Shown in pieces: positions 61,747 to 64,000 of a stretch of DNA of 64,000 bases (position 1 is its first letter; each line of letters starts with the position of its first letter). A model generated the notes under the pieces. It saw only the letters and a list, made by a program, of their open reading frames with translations, did not search any database and had not been told where the DNA came from. The translations under genes were made by a program, and so were the position numbers. Source of the DNA: Streptomyces sp. CB02980 (GTDB taxonomy: Bacteria > Actinomycetota > Actinomycetes > Streptomycetales > Streptomycetaceae); NCBI RefSeq assembly GCF_014451325.2, contig NZ_JACSCH020000011.1:62001-126000 (forward strand), in the 5' to 3' direction.

Positions 61747-64000
61747 TCAGGGGGCGGGCCGCTCCTCCGGCGTGCCCTCCGGCGTGCCCTCCGGCGCGTC
61801 GTCCGGCGCGTCGTCCGGCGCCGTGCCCTCGGCCCCCGTCGGCGGCTCCGCCGGCTTCCCGGCGGGCTGCTCGGGCCGCTCAGGCTGCTTCTGCCCGGCC
61901 ACCGCATAGGTCTCCACCGACCAGAGCGAATAGCCGTACTGCGTCGCCCGCGCGTCGCCCTGCACCCGCAGGAAGCGCGTGTCCGTCGCGTCCATCCGCA
62001 CCGACTCACGGCCGCCCCGGCCCTCCGCGACCGTCGCCGCCGTACGCCACACGCGCCCGTCTGCCGAGACCTGGACCCGGTAGCGGGAGGCGTACGCGTC
62101 CTGCCAGTGCAGCACCACCTGCCCTATCCGGGCCGGCTCCGGCAGCTCCAGCTGCCACCAGGCGCCGTCCTCAGCAGGCGAGGACCAGCGGGTGGCCGGA
62201 TCGCCGTCCACCGCCAGGGCGGCCGGGAAGTCCGGCGTCTCGTCGCCCGAGGAGGAGGCCGTCGCCGTCCGCGCCAGGTCAGGGCCCGCCGTACGGGGGA
62301 AGGCGCGCACCGTCAGCACCCGCTCCTCGCCCGCGAACGACACCGGCACCCGGTACGTGCCCGCGTGTGCGTCCGGCGCCACCGACACCTCAAGGGGCAC
62401 CGTCGACCGGGCACCGCGCTCGACCACCGCCTGCTTCGGCAGCGTGACCGTGATCCCCTTCGGGGCCTTCGCCGTCAGCGGCCCCCGCACCTCGCCCGCG
62501 CGCAGGCCCGACAGCTCCACGTCCACCCGCTGGGCCGGGCCGCCGATCTCCGCGTCCGTCTCCGTCCGGGCCAGGTCGAGCGCCGCACGCGGCCCGTCCG
62601 CGAACCACGGCACCAGCGAGCGCACCGCGGGCGCCGGCCCGTCGCCGCTCCACACCACCCGCAGCGCCTCCGCCCGCAGCCCCTTGAGCTCGGCCTGCGT
62701 CCAGCCGGACGCAGACAGCGGGCCGAGCTGCCGCCAGCCCTCGCCCTCGACGTACGCCTCCACGCGCGCGTCGCGCGGCGCCCCGGCACCCGGATCCGTC
62801 ATCACCGTCAGGGCCTCCACGGGCCGCGCCCGGTCGAGCCGCACGGTGTACGAGCCGGTGGCGCGGTCGGCACGGGCTTTCGGCGTCCGGTCGGCGCCGG
62901 TCCAGGCCTTCGCCCGGTCCACCGCGCGCGTGAGGAACGGGTCGAGCACCCCCGCGCCGACCGTCACCCGGCCCGCCGCGAGGTCCTTCCGCAGCGACTC
63001 CAGGCTCAACTGCGCCCGCCAGGCCGCCGCCCCGTCACCGGACTCCTGGGCGACCAGCATGTCGACCGCCGTCTCGCCCGCCCGGCCGTACCGGGAGAGC
63101 TGATCGAGCCAGGGGCCGGTCTCGTCGTCGAGGGTGCCGCCGGCGCTGCCCGAGAGCCGCCCGGGGGCCTCGCGCATCACGGTGAACGCGGCCCGCAGCT
63201 CCCGCGCCGCCTTCTCCCGCCCCGGGTTCGCCCCGGTCCCCGCGCTCGTGCGCGAGGCCCAGAAGGCCGCCAGGAGGGGCTTCAGGTACGCCGATTCGGC
63301 GGCCGGGTCGAGCACCGAGGAGGCGCCGTTCCCCGCGAGTGCCCGCAGCGCCTCGCGGGCGGCCGGCTCCGGGCCCGCGAGGTCGTCGACGGCCGCCCGC
63401 CAGGACTCCTCCGGCCGGTAGCCGCGCGGGTTCCAGGCGTAGTCGGCGGTGGTGAAGAGCGGGACGCGGGAGGCCGTGGGCTGCTCCATGGCGAGCGCCA
63501 GGAAGGCCGCGGAACCGGCGGCCACGGCGGGCTCACGGCCCGTCGCGGGGCCGAGGAACAGCCGGTCCTGCGCGTAGTCGTTGACCGGGTAGTTGTCCAT
63601 GGTGACCAGCGGATGGCGCAGGGCGCCCCGCGTCCGCGCCAGCTCCCCGCCGGTGATCGAGCGCGGCACGACACCGACGCCGGTCCACGCCACCCGCACG
63701 TCCGCGTCGAGCGCCTCGCCGAGCCGGGTGCGGTAGGCGGTCGCGCCGTCCTGGTAGTACTCCGTCGGCATCACCGTCAGCGGCTCGGCGTCCGGATACC
63801 GCTCGGCGAGGTGCCGGGCGACCGTGTTCGCCACGCGCGCGTGGGCGGCCGCGGCGGCCTCGGGACCCCGCCCGAAGGTGTCGGCGTCCCGGTCGCAGTG
63901 CCACTCGTCGTACGAGGCGTCCTGGAACTGGAGCTGGAAGGAGCGCACCCCGAGCGCCCACATCCCGTCGAGCTTCCGCGTCAGCGCCGCCATGTCACCG
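61747..64000 (-). CDS. GH84-like beta-N-acetylglucosaminidase, 5' end outside the window
   Basis: The frame stays open to the right edge, so the start lies beyond the window; the ATG at 63993 is probably internal. The visible 750 residues cover the second half of a GH84 catalytic barrel (FQLQFQDASYDEWHC, LTVMPTEYYQDG, VAWTGVGVVPRSI, VTMDNYPVNDY, FTTADYAWNPRGY), a helical domain, an NPCBM/NEW3-like beta domain and a C-terminal F5/8-type (discoidin) carbohydrate-binding domain (ATASSSGDETPDFPAALAVDGDPATRWSSP), ending in a Pro/Glu/Thr-rich tail. It is probably secreted and acts on GlcNAc-bearing glycans. The usual Asp-Asp catalytic pair reads Gln-Asp. Confidence 0.88.
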   Translation of the reverse strand, partial: GDMAALTRKLDGMWALGVRSFQLQFQDASYDEWHCDRDADTFGRGPEAAAAAHARVANTVARHLAERYPDAEPLTVMPTEYYQDGATAYRTRLGEALDADVRVAWTGVGVVPRSITGGELARTRGALRHPLVTMDNYPVNDYAQDRLFLGPATGREPAVAAGSAAFLALAMEQPTASRVPLFTTADYAWNPRGYRPEESWRAAVDDLAGPEPAAREALRALAGNGASSVLDPAAESAYLKPLLAAFWASRTSAGTGANPGREKAARELRAAFTVMREAPGRLSGSAGGTLDDETGPWLDQLSRYGRAGETAVDMLVAQESGDGAAAWRAQLSLESLRKDLAAGRVTVGAGVLDPFLTRAVDRAKAWTGADRTPKARADRATGSYTVRLDRARPVEALTVMTDPGAGAPRDARVEAYVEGEGWRQLGPLSASGWTQAELKGLRAEALRVVWSGDGPAPAVRSLVPWFADGPRAALDLARTETDAEIGGPAQRVDVELSGLRAGEVRGPLTAKAPKGITVTLPKQAVVERGARSTVPLEVSVAPDAHAGTYRVPVSFAGEERVLTVRAFPRTAGPDLARTATASSSGDETPDFPAALAVDGDPATRWSSPAEDGAWWQLELPEPARIGQVVLHWQDAYASRYRVQVSADGRVWRTAATVAEGRGGRESVRMDATDTRFLRVQGDARATQYGYSLWSVETYAVAGQKQPERPEQPAGKPAEPPTGAEGTAPDDAPDDAPEGTPEGTPEERPAP

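Overview
The window is high-GC actinobacterial DNA, almost certainly from the chromosome of a Streptomyces species. The evidence is strong third-position G/C bias, many GTG and TTG starts, 4-bp start/stop overlaps (ATGA or GTGA), and marker families: a SARP/AfsR regulator, a class E-type sortase with an LAETG surface protein, a dynamin-like pair beside an SsbB-like protein, a PknG/GlnH/GlnX set, and a ROK-controlled sugar ABC operon. It reads as core or near-core chromosome. I see no prophage, plasmid, CRISPR array or complete insertion sequence.

Layout. 1-13.1 kb: the 3' part of a GAF/PucR regulator, a lone IS701-like transposase gene that lacks its first catalytic Asp, two CrcB/FluC fluoride-channel genes, uricase, the kdpFABC K+ pump operon with an extra 27-residue membrane peptide in front, an AlkZ-like DNA glycosylase and a secreted phytase-like esterase. 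13.1-22.2 kb: a sortase, an MFS exporter, a frameshifted P-loop kinase remnant, and a large SARP-NB-ARC-TPR regulator divergent from a carboxymuconolactone decarboxylase-like protein, a double GNAT and a serine hydrolase. The divergent promoter carries three repeats at an 11-bp period. A tRNA-Arg(UCU) with its terminator follows. 22.4-28.7 kb: dynAB-like GTPases, two DnaA boxes, an SsbB-like protein, a 29-bp palindrome and a thioester-domain surface protein with an LAETG sorting signal. This block fits sporulation septation and surface biology. 28.9-40 kb: ettA, a hotdog thioesterase, small hypotheticals, and a translationally coupled MacB/FtsX-type ABC system of two giant permeases and an ATPase with an AbrB-like tail.

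40-52.4 kb: a truncated haemoglobin and a PCMT-like methyltransferase, then a run of seven minus-strand genes: GlnX-like four-TM sensor, GlnH-like binding protein, an unknown coiled-coil protein, PknG-like kinase, PP2C phosphatase, von Willebrand A protein and FHA protein. In mycobacteria and corynebacteria glnX-glnH-pknG senses external Asp/Glu. Here the module appears to carry its own eraser (PP2C), reader (FHA), scaffold (VWA) and an undescribed partner. I regard it as the most interesting system in the window.

52.7-59.6 kb: a ROK regulator with a perfect 15-bp palindrome upstream, a sugar-binding lipoprotein, two permeases, a GH4 glycosidase and a BadF-type GlcNAc kinase, probably one operon. 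It has no ATPase of its own, which in Streptomyces usually means the shared MsiK. 59.8-64 kb: an MscS channel, an HNH endonuclease, a pair of perfect palindromes between convergent genes, and the C-terminal part of a GH84-like beta-N-acetylglucosaminidase running off the window.

All assignments come from reading the sequence and recalled family motifs; no database search was run.
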